Assembly (NCBI GenBank): GCA_002335605.1
Contig: BEDY01000003.1
Coordinates: 558,001-622,000 of the forward strand
Length of the DNA stretch: 64,000 bases
DNA from: Prillingera fragicola
Taxonomy: Eukaryota; Basidiomycota; Tremellomycetes; Trichosporonales; Trichosporonaceae
Reading direction: 5' to 3'
Shown here in pieces: positions 11,038 through 22,373 of the stretch. The position numbers and the translations under genes are program-made. Below the pieces are notes generated by a model. It saw nothing but the letters and a program-made list of their open reading frames with translations, did not search any database and had not been told where the DNA came from. How positions within the stretch are numbered: position 1 is the stretch's first letter; the number at the start of each line of letters is the position of its first letter.

Positions 11038-12439
11038 TCACGGCCTGCCGCTGCCCAGATACCTCCCCACACCCTCGTAACACGCAATCATGAGGCCACA
11101 CGCTGGCGCGACCTTGGCGCAACGTGGTACGACGCCAGCAAACAATGCTCCCCATCCTTCACTGCGAATAACGTGTGCAGCCAAGGGAAGAGTGCTTGCG
11201 CGGTGGTGGAGCGCCTCGGGTGCGCAGCCCTTGGACGGCGTAAATACTTGACGCCTGGTCTTGAGAACGTCGAAAGGCTGGGTGAATAGGGCAGAAATCG
11301 TGCCACTCAACGCCCCAGACACAAACGAAGTCAACACTGGCGACAGGTGTGGCAAGTTGGAAGTCGGCGAGTTGAGTTCAGACTTGATAATCTCAAAACC
11401 TGCCCAGTACAGGCCAGAGAAGGGGACGTCGCGCCAAAGAGTGGGGCCAAGGCCGCGCCACAGCATGGTGAAGCCGTTGCTGCGAACTAGCTGGGCCATT
11501 TCCTTGCTCGTGGACGCATATGTTGGTGAGGGTTTGCCGGCTGCTGCATTAGGTCTTGGACATTTCTTGACACTTACGCATTGGCAAAGCTTGCAAGCGG
11601 GTCCTGAACATTTCCAAGGGTGAAATAATAGTGGCACTGAACGTGCGGGCCAGAGATCCTGCCATCAATGGTGCAGGTGTGAGAATTGCTGATGATGCAG
11701 ATGAAGAATCGGTGAAAAGGGGAGAAATGATGCCTAGAAGGTACTCGTAGCCGAGCATGTAAATTGCTGATGATGGCACGGACATGGAGCTGGGGTCAGC
11801 GTGAGCCATGGGCGTGCGACTTACAGAGTCGTTCCAACTCCCTTCCACAATCCGCGGACACCGGTTTCGCGTCGAACAGTCGCAATTTCACTCCAAAATC
11901 CTTGTGGGCTTTGTGCCGCGATGCGCGCAGAGGCCAAGGTTCCGCTGGGGCCTAGCACCCCTTGAGCCAGCCCTGCCTCCAATGTTATCGCCTCGCCCCA
12001 GATGCCACTCCACTTTGACGGGTGATAACAGCCTGCTGGGGCAATTGAAATGACGGCAGCCCGTGGTGGTGCTGACGCTGCAGCCCCAGGAAGTGTAGAG
12101 GTCGCACATGTGACAGACGTCCGTGGTGTTATCAGTGGCGTCTGGCAACATTCTATTGGTGGTGGCAAGAATTCTGGACGGAGGTGGGGCTGCACGGTTT
12201 GCAAACGGGTCTTGAGGACGTCGAATGGTGTCACTGAGGGTTAACCACAAGTATGGAGAGCTGTACTTACTCAGCAAGCTGGTCACTGTCGCTCCAGTCA
12301 TCGCCGCGGCCGCCTTTGCCCCGAATGGGGATATCAATCTACTAGATGGTTTCGATGGACCGGCTTCGGGCCAGTCAAACTTTGAACCAAGGTCCTCCTC
12401 TGCGTCTGGAATCCCAGGCTGTTCCAAGTCTAGTCCCAT
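11038..12439 (-). CDS. MTM1: mitochondrial carrier, Mtm1/SLC25A39-40 type
   Basis: This is an inner-membrane carrier of the SLC25 family. The SLC25A39/40/Mtm1 branch is linked to mitochondrial glutathione import and iron-sulphur/manganese handling. The reverse strand gives an N-terminal cytosolic tail (MGLDLEQPGIPDAEED), a first membrane segment with GATVTSLL, then the first signature VTPFDVLKTRLQ. A long first matrix loop contains Cys residues (ECC, VTCA, AGC). The second repeat has the signature SPLEMFRTRLQ, followed by the branch-typical LWRGLGPTLWRDVPFSGLYW, and the third repeat has TQPFDVLKTRRQV. The protein ends GSGRP. The Cys-bearing first loop is characteristic of this branch, where it is thought to sense iron-sulphur cofactor. 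Several introns fall between the repeats; their exact borders are approximate. Confidence 0.88.
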
Positions 12440-12636
12440 GTTGGCGGTGCGGTGTCCAGAAAGTGAGAGAGAGTGGGTTTGCAGACGACTCGTCAAAGAA
12501 TATTAGCGATCGTCCGAAGAGCGGCGCGTCACCAGTGGGGCTGGCCGATAGCTGCCGAATTATGTAAGAAAATCCGAATATGACGTGGCATCCGTAATCA
12601 CACCATCACACTCCCTGTTGTTCGTACCGCGTCAGT

Positions 12637-13332
12637 ATGCCTTTGCACACTACCGCGTCAATCCATTGTTCACTCTCGATACATCCCTGTCACCACCTCG
12701 AGCAACGGCCCTCAATGTTGCGTCCTCGATCCAAGGGACCCCTAGCGGAGCTGCCTTTGGCGCTCTTTTTGCCGGCACCGGACACCAAGATCCCACCTTC
12801 ACCAGTCTCCCTGCCCACCAAGCGCGGACCTCCCACGCCTCGCGGTGAGGATCCCACCTCGCCAAAGACGCCCAAACGGCGCATACGTGATATCGAGCAT
12901 GCTACGCCGTTGAATCTGGACTCGGACGAGCTGGGTACGGGCCGGAGCCCAGCGCGGAGGTTGTTTACCGACACGTCAGTTGGATTGTTTGGCTCGGGAA
13001 GCGGGACTGATGAGATCAGGCCACCAGCCAACAAGCCCTCGACCTCGAGCAAGCTTGCACCGTCTCCTCCATTGTCTTCAACACGAACACCCACTTTAGA
13101 CAACGCTAGACCTATCCATGATGTCGGATTCAAGATTATGGAGGACGATGGCCCCTTTCGTCCCGCCAAGTCTGCTCCCTCCTTTGCCGCCGATTGCGAC
13201 ACGGAGAACATTCCGCCTCCCGTTACATGTACGCCGCCAGCGTCTGTTCTGGACACGCCACGACGCAACAAGGCATTTGAGAGGAGTCGGCTTGGGATGA
13301 AGAGCATATCCGCCAGCGACAAGGCAGAGTAG
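12637..13332 (+). CDS. TP/SP-rich disordered protein, possibly cell-cycle related
   Basis: A single-exon frame of 231 codons begins about 200 bases from the divergent carrier gene. The product is almost wholly predicted to be disordered. It is rich in Ser-Pro and Thr-Pro, with repeated TPKR/TPRR-like clusters that could be cyclin-dependent kinase sites. RPRSKGPLAEL near the start and DTENIPPP near residue 190 faintly recall degron-type boxes, but neither is a textbook D-box or KEN box. A second ATG at 12715 (MLRPRSKG) may be the true start, because the codons before it look like 5' leader. No domain is recognised, so the cell-cycle suggestion is an inference from composition only. Confidence 0.6.
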   Translation: MPLHTTASIHCSLSIHPCHHLEQRPSMLRPRSKGPLAELPLALFLPAPDTKIPPSPVSLPTKRGPPTPRGEDPTSPKTPKRRIRDIEHATPLNLDSDELGTGRSPARRLFTDTSVGLFGSGSGTDEIRPPANKPSTSSKLAPSPPLSSTRTPTLDNARPIHDVGFKIMEDDGPFRPAKSAPSFAADCDTENIPPPVTCTPPASVLDTPRRNKAFERSRLGMKSISASDKAE

Positions 13333-13675
13333 GCCTTTGCATGTTTCTTGGTAGCTAGTGTCTTGTACCAGTACTATACACCTGGGCTGGCCCCGAAGAA
13401 GTCGTCCCCGGGTACCGCTCGAGTGGGACACCTTCATCAACTTGTATTACGCATGAATTGTCAGTCAACTTGTATTACCGTGACTGAGCCCCGAGGAGCA
13501 GGGAGTGCTTGAGGCTGGCATCCCGGAAGCGGCGCTAATGTGGCCATGAATGTCATTCACATGTGTAGTGTGTATTTTAAAAGAATGTGATTATCGTGCA
13601 AAGGAGTGGGAAAGGATGCTATGAAGAATGAGTGTCAAGAACAGACAAGAATCGAGTGGCCTAATCCAAACGATG
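13333..13675. other. intergenic region between convergent genes
   Basis: This 343-base spacer separates the 3' ends of the TP-rich protein gene and the glyoxal-oxidase-like gene. It contains only presumed 3' untranslated sequence; no coding frame or repeat is supported. Confidence 0.5.
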
Positions 13676-15692
13676 TTACGCCCAAACAGCGGCGCACAGT
13701 GCGGTCAGAACAACGGCAAGCGCGGGACTAGCGAGCGACGAGGCAGAGTTGATCTTCTTGTTGGTCTTAATATCGGCGGCCTCGGAAACCTCGGCAGATT
13801 TCTCGGGCTCCATGATGGCAGTCTCGGTGGGAGAGACAATGATCTCGGACTGGGGGAGGACGGACGCAGAGCCGACTGGCTGCTTTCCAATCTCGCCCGA
13901 GCCAATGATAATCATCTCGCCCTCGGATGGGACGCCGTTGACGACGAGGAAGATCATGGCAGGACCGGGGGTGAAGACGTTGGGGTTGGGGGGCATCTGC
14001 GAGGCGTGGAGGGTAATCTCTCCAGAGTCCTGGTTCATCGAGTACGAAGTCTCGAGCTCGAGGTAACGCTGGCCAAAGTTCATGCAGTGGGTGCTGAAAC
14101 CGGTGCGGATGACGACAACCTTGATGGTGCTGGGGTCGACCGAGACGTCGGTAAAGGTCAAGCTCCAAGGCTCGCCGCCGTACCCGAGCGAGGCGGGGAA
14201 CCCACTGTGAGTGGGTCGGGGCTCGTTGTACCACTTGGGGTAGAACTTTTCAACAGAATACTTTGTTCCCCAGGGAACAGTGGTAGCGTCCTTGTTAGGG
14301 TTACTGCCCGAAACGAGGACGGCGCCGTCGGCAAGCAGAATGGCAGTCGAGTGGTACATGCGCTCCTCTGTGCTAGCGCTGAGGCCGTCGCGGTTGAAAC
14401 GAGATCCAGCAGGCGCCTTGGGGTCGTAGATGGCAGGCATGTAGACGGGATCCTGTCCGTAACTCTGACCAATGGAAAACTTGTCGTCACCGTAACCAGC
14501 TGTGCCCTTGCCGACACCGTTGCCGAGCCACATTGTGCCGTCGGGGAGGTAGATGAGCTGGCCCATGGCACGAGGCTCGGGAAGCCTGTCGTCGTCGACG
14601 TAGACGGGGTTCTTGTCGTCGGGACGAATACGCACGCACGAGTCGTCGGCGACAACCTTGGTGACGTCGTAGCCAGCGCCACCGTCAGAAGAGTTGCCAA
14701 GGAATGCGCTCGAGCCGCCGCAGAAAAGGATCTCTGCCGAGTAGCCATTCTCAGGAGTGAGGGGAAGCATGACAGCGGCGGCCGAGGCTGGGTAGACGCG
14801 CTGCGCATAAGGCATCTCTGGCAACTGGTACTCGGTCTCGGTATCCATGTCGTAGAGAATGGTACTGTACGCAGCCTGAAGGAAGAGCTTGCCACTGGGG
14901 AGCAACCAAGTCAGGGGGAAGAGATTGACGGGGACAGTGTCGTTGAGAAAGGCCATGGAGATGTTGGCGGAAGGCTGCTTGGGCCAGTACTCGTAACTGG
15001 GGTTGTTTTGCTTGTAAGTCGAGACGTAACCACCGTTGTCGTCACCGCCGAGGACAATAACCGAGCCGTCGGCAAGGCCTTCGATTGTAGGGTACCAACG
15101 CTTGCTCTGCCTGGTTAGTGTGCTTTAACGATACTTTGAGTTCACTTACAGACATGGTGAGGGCGTCACCGCCTTCCTGCCAGCCGCACGAGCCGTCGTC
15201 ACAAGGAGTGATCATGCGAATCGCCGCGCCACCGTCGGCGTTGACATAAGGGTCGGCGCCGGTGGGGTTCAGACCCTTGTCGTTGACAGCGACACCGCCA
15301 TAGGTCACGGGCTGGTTTCCGCCAAACACGACCCAGGATCCGTTGGCAAGCGAGAAACCACCGGCACAGAAAGTGTTCGACGTGACCTCCAAAGGAGTGG
15401 CCACGTTGGTGTCCAGGTCGTACGTCGAGCCCCAAGCGGGGTGAGTAACACCGTTGGTGGTCACGGTCATGGTATTGTTCTCCGTCTTATCGAGGATGAA
15501 GACCGTCTTCTTGGTGCCCAAGAACATCATCTGTGCCGAGACACCAGAGTCGCCAACGATCGTGTAGCCACCGGCAGGAGCGGCCGGCGTCGCTGGGGCC
15601 GCACGGGCAATCTCACGGTGACGGGCATGGCGAGGGTGACGGCTCGCCGCAGCAGAGACCGTTGACGCCAGCAAAAGCGTGGACAGAAGCAT
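13676..15692 (-). CDS. glyoxal-oxidase-like copper radical oxidase, secreted and probably GPI-anchored
   Basis: Copper radical oxidases (AA5) oxidise aldehydes or alcohols and release hydrogen peroxide outside the cell. The ATG at 15692 begins a signal peptide (MLLSTLLLASTVSAAAS). A kelch-type barrel follows with all five expected active-site residues in context: Cys in NTFCAGGFS, Tyr in QRVYPASAA, the Tyr-His pair in EERMYHSTAILL, and His in STHCMNFGQRYLE. The C-terminal Ig-like domain (DUF1929) has the GPAMIFLVVNGVPSEG segment. The last 20 residues are hydrophobic after a small-residue site (NSASSLASPALAVV), suggesting GPI attachment. One intron near 15114-15149 is needed to join TMS to SKRWYPTIEGL. 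An in-frame stretch upstream of 15692 has no ATG. Confidence 0.92.
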
Positions 15693-16719
15693 GGCGAGCA
15701 ACGGCTATGATGGGTAAGAGAAAGGAAGATGAGAGACGCTAGAGGAGACGACGCACAGTGTTTAGCTGGAGGTGATGAGGATAAAGGAGCTATTGTAGGT
15801 GCGAGGGGCTCGGGCGTTGTTGAGGGTCGCAGGGTATGTCACGCTAAAGTCGACCAGCAACCTGCGCGAAAGCTAGTAAAGAGAGTGTAGAGAACGTGTA
15901 GAGAACGAGAGTGTAGAGGTTGAAAGAATGACTAGAGGGCTGTCGGGGTTCTTGAGACTGTCGAGAGAGAGGTTGAGGATGCTGGAGAGTTGATAGACGA
16001 AACACTGCGGAGACAAGCACAAGCACAGCTCAGTGTTGAGTGACAGGACGAGGACCTCCCGAACAAGCGGCCGCAAGGGTCGGCTCAGGGCATGTACGCG
16101 TTTAGCAAAACTAAATTCCCTGAACCTGCTCTGCTCTACCGCCTTGACCTCCTGTCTGTGTCTTCCGGCACGGGTGCCTGGAGCGTGTTTGTCCTGGGCA
16201 AGGGCGTATCCTTCAGGGGCCATCCTCCGCGTAGTGATCCAGAGATCGAGAGAAAGTCGACGAGTAAGAAACGCGCCGCACCCATTCAGTTGCACAGGTG
16301 TATGCAAGGTATACGCAAAGTAGCACAGGGATCGGCGCGGAAGGGCTGGCCAGGGCACATTGTACGACTTACCGGATCACCGGGTGAACGGCCAGCGGGG
16401 CCAGCGGGCACCATGGCCGCTGTTAGTGAATACGGAGCCCCAGTTGACTGGTCAGACGGCTTGTTTCCCTGTGGCCCCATGCTTGCGCTCAATGCCATCT
16501 GTCGCGCTGACGCTTGGCAGCCGACATCCCTGCTCGAATGGCACTCCGCATCTGGGCGCGTCTGTGGATCTGTGCATCGTGCATCTGTGATCTGTGGCCT
16601 GCGCCATGCGGCGAATAAGCACGGATCACATCAAGGAGCCAGATCGGTTTCCCGACCATCAGGGGGCGGATTGCCGGGAACGGGCTGACCACGCTGGTTG
16701 TCACACTACTGCCAAGCTG
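15693..16719. other. intergenic region
   Basis: About 1 kb lies between the start of the oxidase gene and the stop of the amidase gene, both on the minus strand. It should contain the oxidase promoter and leader; the minus strand near 15850-16000 is notably CT-rich. Frames up to 198 codons exist on the plus strand but overlap minus-strand frames and match nothing known. Confidence 0.5.
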
Positions 16720-18456
16720 CTATTCCCTATCAAGGCTGTACTTTTTGTCACCCTTGAGCAGCTGTTCCAACCCGTAGCCCACACGGTACAACATCCCTTC
16801 GGCATAGTTCTTGCCAATGATCTGCAATCCAACTGGGAGGGACACCGTGTCGTCCTCGAGGGAGGGCAAAAAACCCACTGGCACGGACAAGGCAGGCATA
16901 CCCGTCTGTTTGTCAGTTGCCCGCCAATTTGCCGGCCAGCCAGGTTTGAGACTCACCAGGTTGAACGCAGACGTGTTAAGCGTCGTGCCTACACAGTTTG
17001 TCATGAGTTCCATGGTTGAGGCACCGGGCGGAGGCATCCTCTTTGGCAGGAAAGGGATAGTCGGGGTGATGAGGACGTCGTACTTGTCCAACGCTCCGTA
17101 GTACTGGTCCCGTAGCTTTCGGACTGCTGGTGAGCCACGCCGCTTAGGCAAATCGCCGGGAGCTCACCTAGGTTAGTGGCCTTGCCAAACAGAGTCTTGG
17201 GCATGTTTTCCCAGGCCCAGAGGCCGTTTATCATGGCGTTCAAACTGGCAGGATGAAGGTCCTTGAGGCGGTCTTGCGTTACGGGCAACATCTTTTCGGT
17301 CAAGTCGTTGAGGTAAAGCTGGCGCCGTCCACAGCTGCGTCCCGTCATAGTGGCAGACCCGCTCATACGGCCGACAGTGGCCCAGAGGTCGGGTGCGTCG
17401 CGGTGCATGGGAATTGAGACTTGCTCGACAGTGGCACCCAGCTCCGTGAGCCGCTGCGCGGCCTCTACAACGCGTTCACTGACGCGCTTGTCGCTGAGTG
17501 ACAAGTGAAGGCTCTCGGTAATGATGCCAATACGCAAACCCTTGACACCTTCCTTGGCTAGGGCCGGGTAGTCGGCAACGTTTCCTGGGAAAGGGCAGCC
17601 TGCTGTCTGACGGTCGTCGATCCCGTCCGCCCCTGCAACGACTTGCAGAAGAAGCGCGTTGTCGAGCACGGTCTTGGTCATGGGCCCAACGTGGTCCACG
17701 GACGGTTCCAAACTCACAATACCAGTGTAGGGAACCAGGCCAAAGGTAGGCTTCATGCCAACGATGCCATTCTTGCTCGCCGGAAGTCGAATCGAGCCGG
17801 CTTGATCACCCCCGATACCGAGGTCGACATCGCCACGCCCAACCAGGACGCCTGTGCCAGAGCTTGACCCACCAGCAGAGAACCCTTCGGCGTGCACGTT
17901 TGACATGTGGCCAGTTGCACTGGATCCAGAAGTGCCCCAGAGGGAGAGGTTCTCGCACACCGCCTTGCCAACGACGACGCCACCCGCTTCTAGGATACGG
18001 GTACACACAGTAGCGTCCGTGTTAGGGATCCAGTCTTTGATATAATCGGTGCCAAGGAGGCAAGGGACGCCTTTCACTGTAACGTTGTCCTGCCATCAGC
18101 AGCAATCTTCAACATCTGCGAACCTTCAAGCACACCGTCTTGCCCGCCAACAGGCCACCTTTGTTGTGTTCGTCCTTAATCGTCACTTTCCATGCCCAGG
18201 CGTTAGCCGGGTTGGCATCACCTTCGGGGCGATGAATGTCCTTGCGAGGGAAGCGCGCTTCATCTACTGGCGGCACGTAGTCTTCCATCTGGTCGACCTT
18301 GTTCCAGACCTCCCACGTGCCAGTGAGGAAGGAAGTGTAATCGGCCACATCTTCCTTTGGCAGTTGAAGACCGAGTTTGGCTAGGGTATCAGTGACCGCC
18401 GCTTCGGAAATGGGATTATCGGGCGAGAGAACCTCTGGGGCAAGTGTTGCGGACAT
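16720..18456 (-). CDS. amidase signature family hydrolase (acetamidase/fatty acid amide hydrolase-like)
   Basis: Amidase-signature enzymes hydrolyse carboxamides with a Ser-Ser-Lys triad. The product starts MSATLAPEVLSPDNP at 18456. The catalytic Lys is visible in GKTVCLK, immediately before an intron, then DNVTVKGVPCLLGTDY. The Gly/Ser-rich segment GFSAGGSSSGTG contains the cis-Ser, and the nucleophile lies in GGDQAGSIRLPAS. Downstream are GPMTKTVLDNALLL and a C-terminal exon with DVLITPTIPFLP, typical of the family, ending LDRE at 16720. At least three introns are present (near 18082-18125, 17130-17165 and 16905-16960). The substrate cannot be told; an acyclic amide in nitrogen scavenging is plausible. 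It is divergent from the methyltransferase gene with 271 bases between starts. Confidence 0.9.
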
Positions 18457-18640
18457 CGTGGAGCTAGTGTTGTGAGTGAGTCGAGAACGTAGTCGTGCCA
18501 TGTGTTGATATGGGATTTCTCGAGTCGTGGTGGGCAATCCAGGCTCGGCTTTGTCCGGGAGTTAACGTTTGGTTGCCGAGGTGTGGGGTTTCGTTGCCGA
18601 TCACTGCCAGTAGTACGTAAAGTCGGCTCATTGGGGCAGG

Positions 18641-18648
18641 TATAAATA
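18641..18648 (+). promoter_or_regulatory. TATA box of the methyltransferase gene
   Basis: A perfect TATAAATA lies 87 bases before the methyltransferase ATG at 18728, a normal distance for a fungal TATA-driven promoter. TATA boxes usually mark inducible rather than housekeeping genes, so this gene may be regulated. Confidence 0.6.
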
Positions 18649-18727
18649 ATCTGCCCAACACCTCTGGCATTTCTACATTCACTCATTGATGCTCTTGCGC
18701 TCAGTGAAGGCCATCCCACACAGAATC

Positions 18728-19707
18728 ATGGCCGCTCAAGTCGCCAACGTTCACTCGGTCGCCGCCGCCGGTTTTGGCGAAGGCACCAACGACCTCGTGA
18801 GCTCTTGACATCAGTAACGTCTGACCATTAGTACGACCGTGCACGTCCGTCTTACCCCGCTGCTGCCCTGCAGTATATCCACACCCAAATGGGCAACAAA
18901 GCAGGACAGACCGTTGTCGAGCCTGGATCGGGTACTGGCATCTTCTCTCGTCTCCTTCTCCAGCCCCCCAACGCCGAGTACCCCTCTTTCGACCTCAAGG
19001 AGCTCGTCGCCGTCGAGCCGAGCGCGGGCATGCGCGCAGCCTTTGAGCGGGGAATGTCCAAGCTCTCACCCGAGGCCGTCAAGAATGTCAATGTCCGGAC
19101 TGTGGATGGCGGCTTTGATGACCTCAGCAAGGCCGGTGTCGAAAAGGGTACCGTCGACGCCATGATCATTGCCCAGGCATTCCACTGGTGCCCCGACCAT
19201 GAAAAGGCTCTGGTGCGTTGCAACGGCTAAACAAGCTAACCCCAGACTGAGCTCGCCTCTTACCTCCGTCCCGGTGCGCCCCTCTTTCTCATCTGGAACC
19301 TGGAGAGCAACAAGGACGAGATGCACGCCAAGCTCCGTGAGCTGTATCAGCCTCTGGACATGGGTTCTCCTCAGTACTATCGTGGGCTTTGGAAGGCCAT
19401 GTTCAAGACTAAGGCCTATGCCGAGCTCTTCAAGCCGTTTGAAGAGGCGCACTTTGGATGGACCATGGGTGTCAACGAGCAGCAGGTCGTTGACCGTGCG
19501 TTCTCAAAGTCGTACATGACCGAGGCACACCTCAACGGCGAGAAACGCGTCCAGGTCGACAAGGAGCTCCGCAAGATTGTCCACGAGGGTGACAAGGATT
19601 GGATTGACAAGGAGGTGAGCCGGTTAGACGTGCACGGCTGACGTTTGCAGAAAGGAATCTTCAAGTATCACTACAACACTGACGTATTCATGATGCGCCG
19701 GGCTTAG
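18728..19707 (+). CDS. class I SAM-dependent methyltransferase
   Basis: This is a small Rossmann-fold methyltransferase of the Methyltransf_11 type. The first exon (18728-18796) reads MAAQVANVHSVAAAGFG and joins to YDRARPSYP, a typical opening of this subfamily. Motif I is VVEPGSGTGIFS (SAM-binding glycines), followed by the acidic end of strand 2 in LVAVEPSAGM and the motif IV region DAMIIAQAFHWC. Introns follow codon 23, near 19213-19244 and near 19614-19650. The last exon ends FMMRRA. Length is about 290 residues. Related fungal proteins include trans-aconitate methyltransferase-like and Crg1-like enzymes; the substrate cannot be read from sequence. It has a TATA box and sits head-to-head with the amidase. 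Confidence 0.87.
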
Positions 19708-19814
19708 CGCAGCCCTGGAGGCTTTTCTGCATAAAGTGACGGTATATATATGACAATGCAACGGCTCTACTTATTCGCCGCGAGTTCAGGCTCGGGGTCG
19801 GGCTTGGGTCATCC

Positions 19815-22121
19815 TTACTCGCCCTTGGGTTCAGGCTTGGGCGTCGCGGGCTTTGGGGTGTTGGCGTCCTTTGGCGTGGCCTCCTTGGGCGTGTCCTTTG
19901 GAGTCTCCTTGGTAGCGTCTTTGGAGCCGCGGCCAGCTCGTCCGCCACGGCCAGCACGAGCACCACGGCCGCGCTCCGCGCCGACGTTGCGGATGGGAGG
20001 GTTGGACATTTCGACACTGACGGTGGCCTCACGGATCACGCCAGAGGGAGTCGCCTTGAGGGCCTCCTGCATGTCAGACTCGGTGCCAAAGTCGACGTAG
20101 CAGAAGTTCCTTTGGCGGCGAAGGTTGTCAAAGACGAGCTTGACGCCGGTAATCTTGTCAGCCATGGGGCCAAAGAACGTCCTGATGTCCTGCTCCGTAG
20201 TCAAAGTGGGACCAGTTGGGAGGCCCTTGAGGTACAGGGAGAAGCGCTTGGGCGTAGGGGGGCTGGTCTTCTCTGCCTCCTCGTCGCCGGCGCCGTTGGT
20301 CTTCTTTGCGTCGCGGGGAAGAACACCAGGAGCGGTAGGCTTGCCCGACTTGGGCACGGGTGAAGCGCGATCCTTGACAGTAGGAGTCGACTTGCCCTCA
20401 GACTTGATGTGCGGCGCGGAAGGAGCGCTAGCGCTGACAGGTGGACCACGGGAAGGACGGACAGCCTGGGGCTGTGGGGAAGGCTTGGGAAGTTGGGCGA
20501 GGGGCTTGGCTGGCATGGCAGCCTTGGCAGGAAGAGGCCTGACGGCGGGGATGGGTGCAGCCTTGGGGACAGCGAGCTGCTTGGCAGCGTCGGCTGCAGT
20601 GGGGCGAACAGCCTGAGCGACGGGAGCCGCAGGAGGGGGGGCATTGGGAAGCTGCTGAGTCTGGTTGGCGCGGTGAGCAAAGTTGAGGCCTGTTGTCAGC
20701 AGTGTTCTGCACCAAGAACCCACCATTGCTTCGCATCTCGGCAGAAACACGGCCATCAGAAATCGACAGAAGGAGGTGGCCACACGAGGCATCGCTATAC
20801 GTTAGCAGGCTCCACAGTGACGGTAACTAACGCAAGAACCCAGTGCCAGATGGTGGTCCAGGTGTTGTCATCGGCCGAGGGAATCTTCTGCACCATGGCA
20901 AGCACCTTCTTCAACAGACCGTGCTGCTGCTCGCTGACAGTCAGTAGACGCCGTCACCAAGACCTACTTTAAGCTTCCCTCAACACGGTCCTTGACCACG
21001 TCGTACACACCGGTAAAGCTGTCGCGCGCCTGGACAAGCTTCTGACGGTACGTGTCATAGTCTCCACAAACAGCAAAGTCGTTCATCGAGGTGGGGTAAC
21101 GGACTGCTTGTTAGCCATAGCCTGTGATCTGCACCCACAGTGAAGACCACACGAAACGGTCAGGTCGGCCTTGACGCCGAGGGCCAAGAGAGACAGAAGT
21201 CCCGTGCGGGAGACGGGGGCGGAAGTGACGAGCATGCGGGTCTCCGTAGGATCGTAAACCTAAAGCGTTAGCTGAGTCGTCCATATCACTCACCCTCTGC
21301 GCAGTCTCCACGAGCTCTCCCATCTGCAAGGCAGTGGTCCACATGGTGCCCTGGCCACCAGCAATGGTGGCATAACCCTCACCATTGTCGACTGAGACAT
21401 TAGCTGGGCCCGTGCATTGAATACACTTACACATCTTGTGGAGAGCCACGGCGCCGCCCAGACCAAACAGACGAAGCTTGAGCCCGGCCGTAGAGATCAG
21501 CGCCGACGTGGCCTCGTCAATGACTGTGAGGTTGTTGACCTCGTACTCGCCAGTCCGGAACTTTTCGACAATGCGCACATCCTCAATCAGGCCCCAGACT
21601 GTAAAGACGGGGACGGGAAAGGTAATGGCACCGGACAGGAGGTGAGGGAACTGGGACAGTGGGAAATGAATTGAGGAGCTGTTGAGCTGGTTGATCAGCG
21701 CAGAGCGTCCGGCCTGCGCTGGGATGGACAGCAGCTGGTTGCGAGTCGCTGGAGGAATGAGGGGAGAGTACTGGAGAAGGTGGCGCAGAATTCTACATGT
21801 TAGTCTCGTGCCTCTAGCGTGCACTCACTTGTCCCCCATGCGCTCTAGAGAATCGGCATTGAGAAAGCCAAAGTCACCCGTGTGGATGACGGCCGTAGCC
21901 TCGTGCTCGCGAATTAGGCGGTTGAGCTCGTGGTCTAGTGGTCAGTGCGCGAGCCGACATCTAATGAAAATGTAGCACTCACAGTCACCACGAATGTCGG
22001 CGACGCAGAGAATACGGGCATTACTGCCAGCGAGAATGACGCGGGGAGCAGGGTGGGTCAAAGGACGAGCCGACTGCGGAGGCGACATGACGCCATTGGT
22101 GTTGGAGGCTGTTGGGGTCAT
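19815..22121 (-). CDS. metallophosphoesterase-like (DUF2433) protein with C-terminal RRM
   Basis: Many short exons on the minus strand form one protein. After MTPTASNTNGVMSPP comes a calcineurin-like phosphoesterase pattern: RILCVADIRGD, then HELNRLIREHEATAVIHTGDFGF, FPVPVFTVWG, and late DPTETRMLVTSAPVSRTG and LTVSCGLHFRYP. The latter two resemble the distal part of the metallophosphoesterase fold. Bridging exons (21084-20970 and onward) join this to a Pro/Ala-rich linker and an RNA recognition motif with RNP2-like LYLKGLP and RNP1-like RNFCYVDF. The tail is RG-rich (RGRGARAGRGGRAGRG) followed by KETPKDTPKEATPKD repeats. The arrangement suggests an RNA-bound phosphoesterase-like protein, but several metal ligands are altered, so activity is uncertain. 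The DUF2433 name is from memory of fungal proteins of this shape. Confidence 0.72.
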
Positions 22122-22373
22122 AGCAGAGTCGTAGAGGCCGTGGAAAGTTGAAAAGGGATATCGAGGAAAGAGGACTACTTTTGGCAGCACTCGGGTACCA
22201 AAACTGTAGAAAAAGACAAGGGTATGCGGTGAGGTGTCCGGGGAGAAAGTTGATCAAGAGGTCGAGTGTTGCAACAACGACACCGAGGAAGGTGAGGGGA
22301 CGCGGAAGCAAATCGTTGACATTGCCACCCTAGTCTGTGGCCAATACACAAAAGTCTATACATGAATACTACA

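Noticed and set aside
13628..15118. 496-codon plus-strand frame opposite the glyoxal-oxidase-like gene
   Set aside because: Antisense shadow of a biased coding sequence; the minus strand carries the catalytic motifs.
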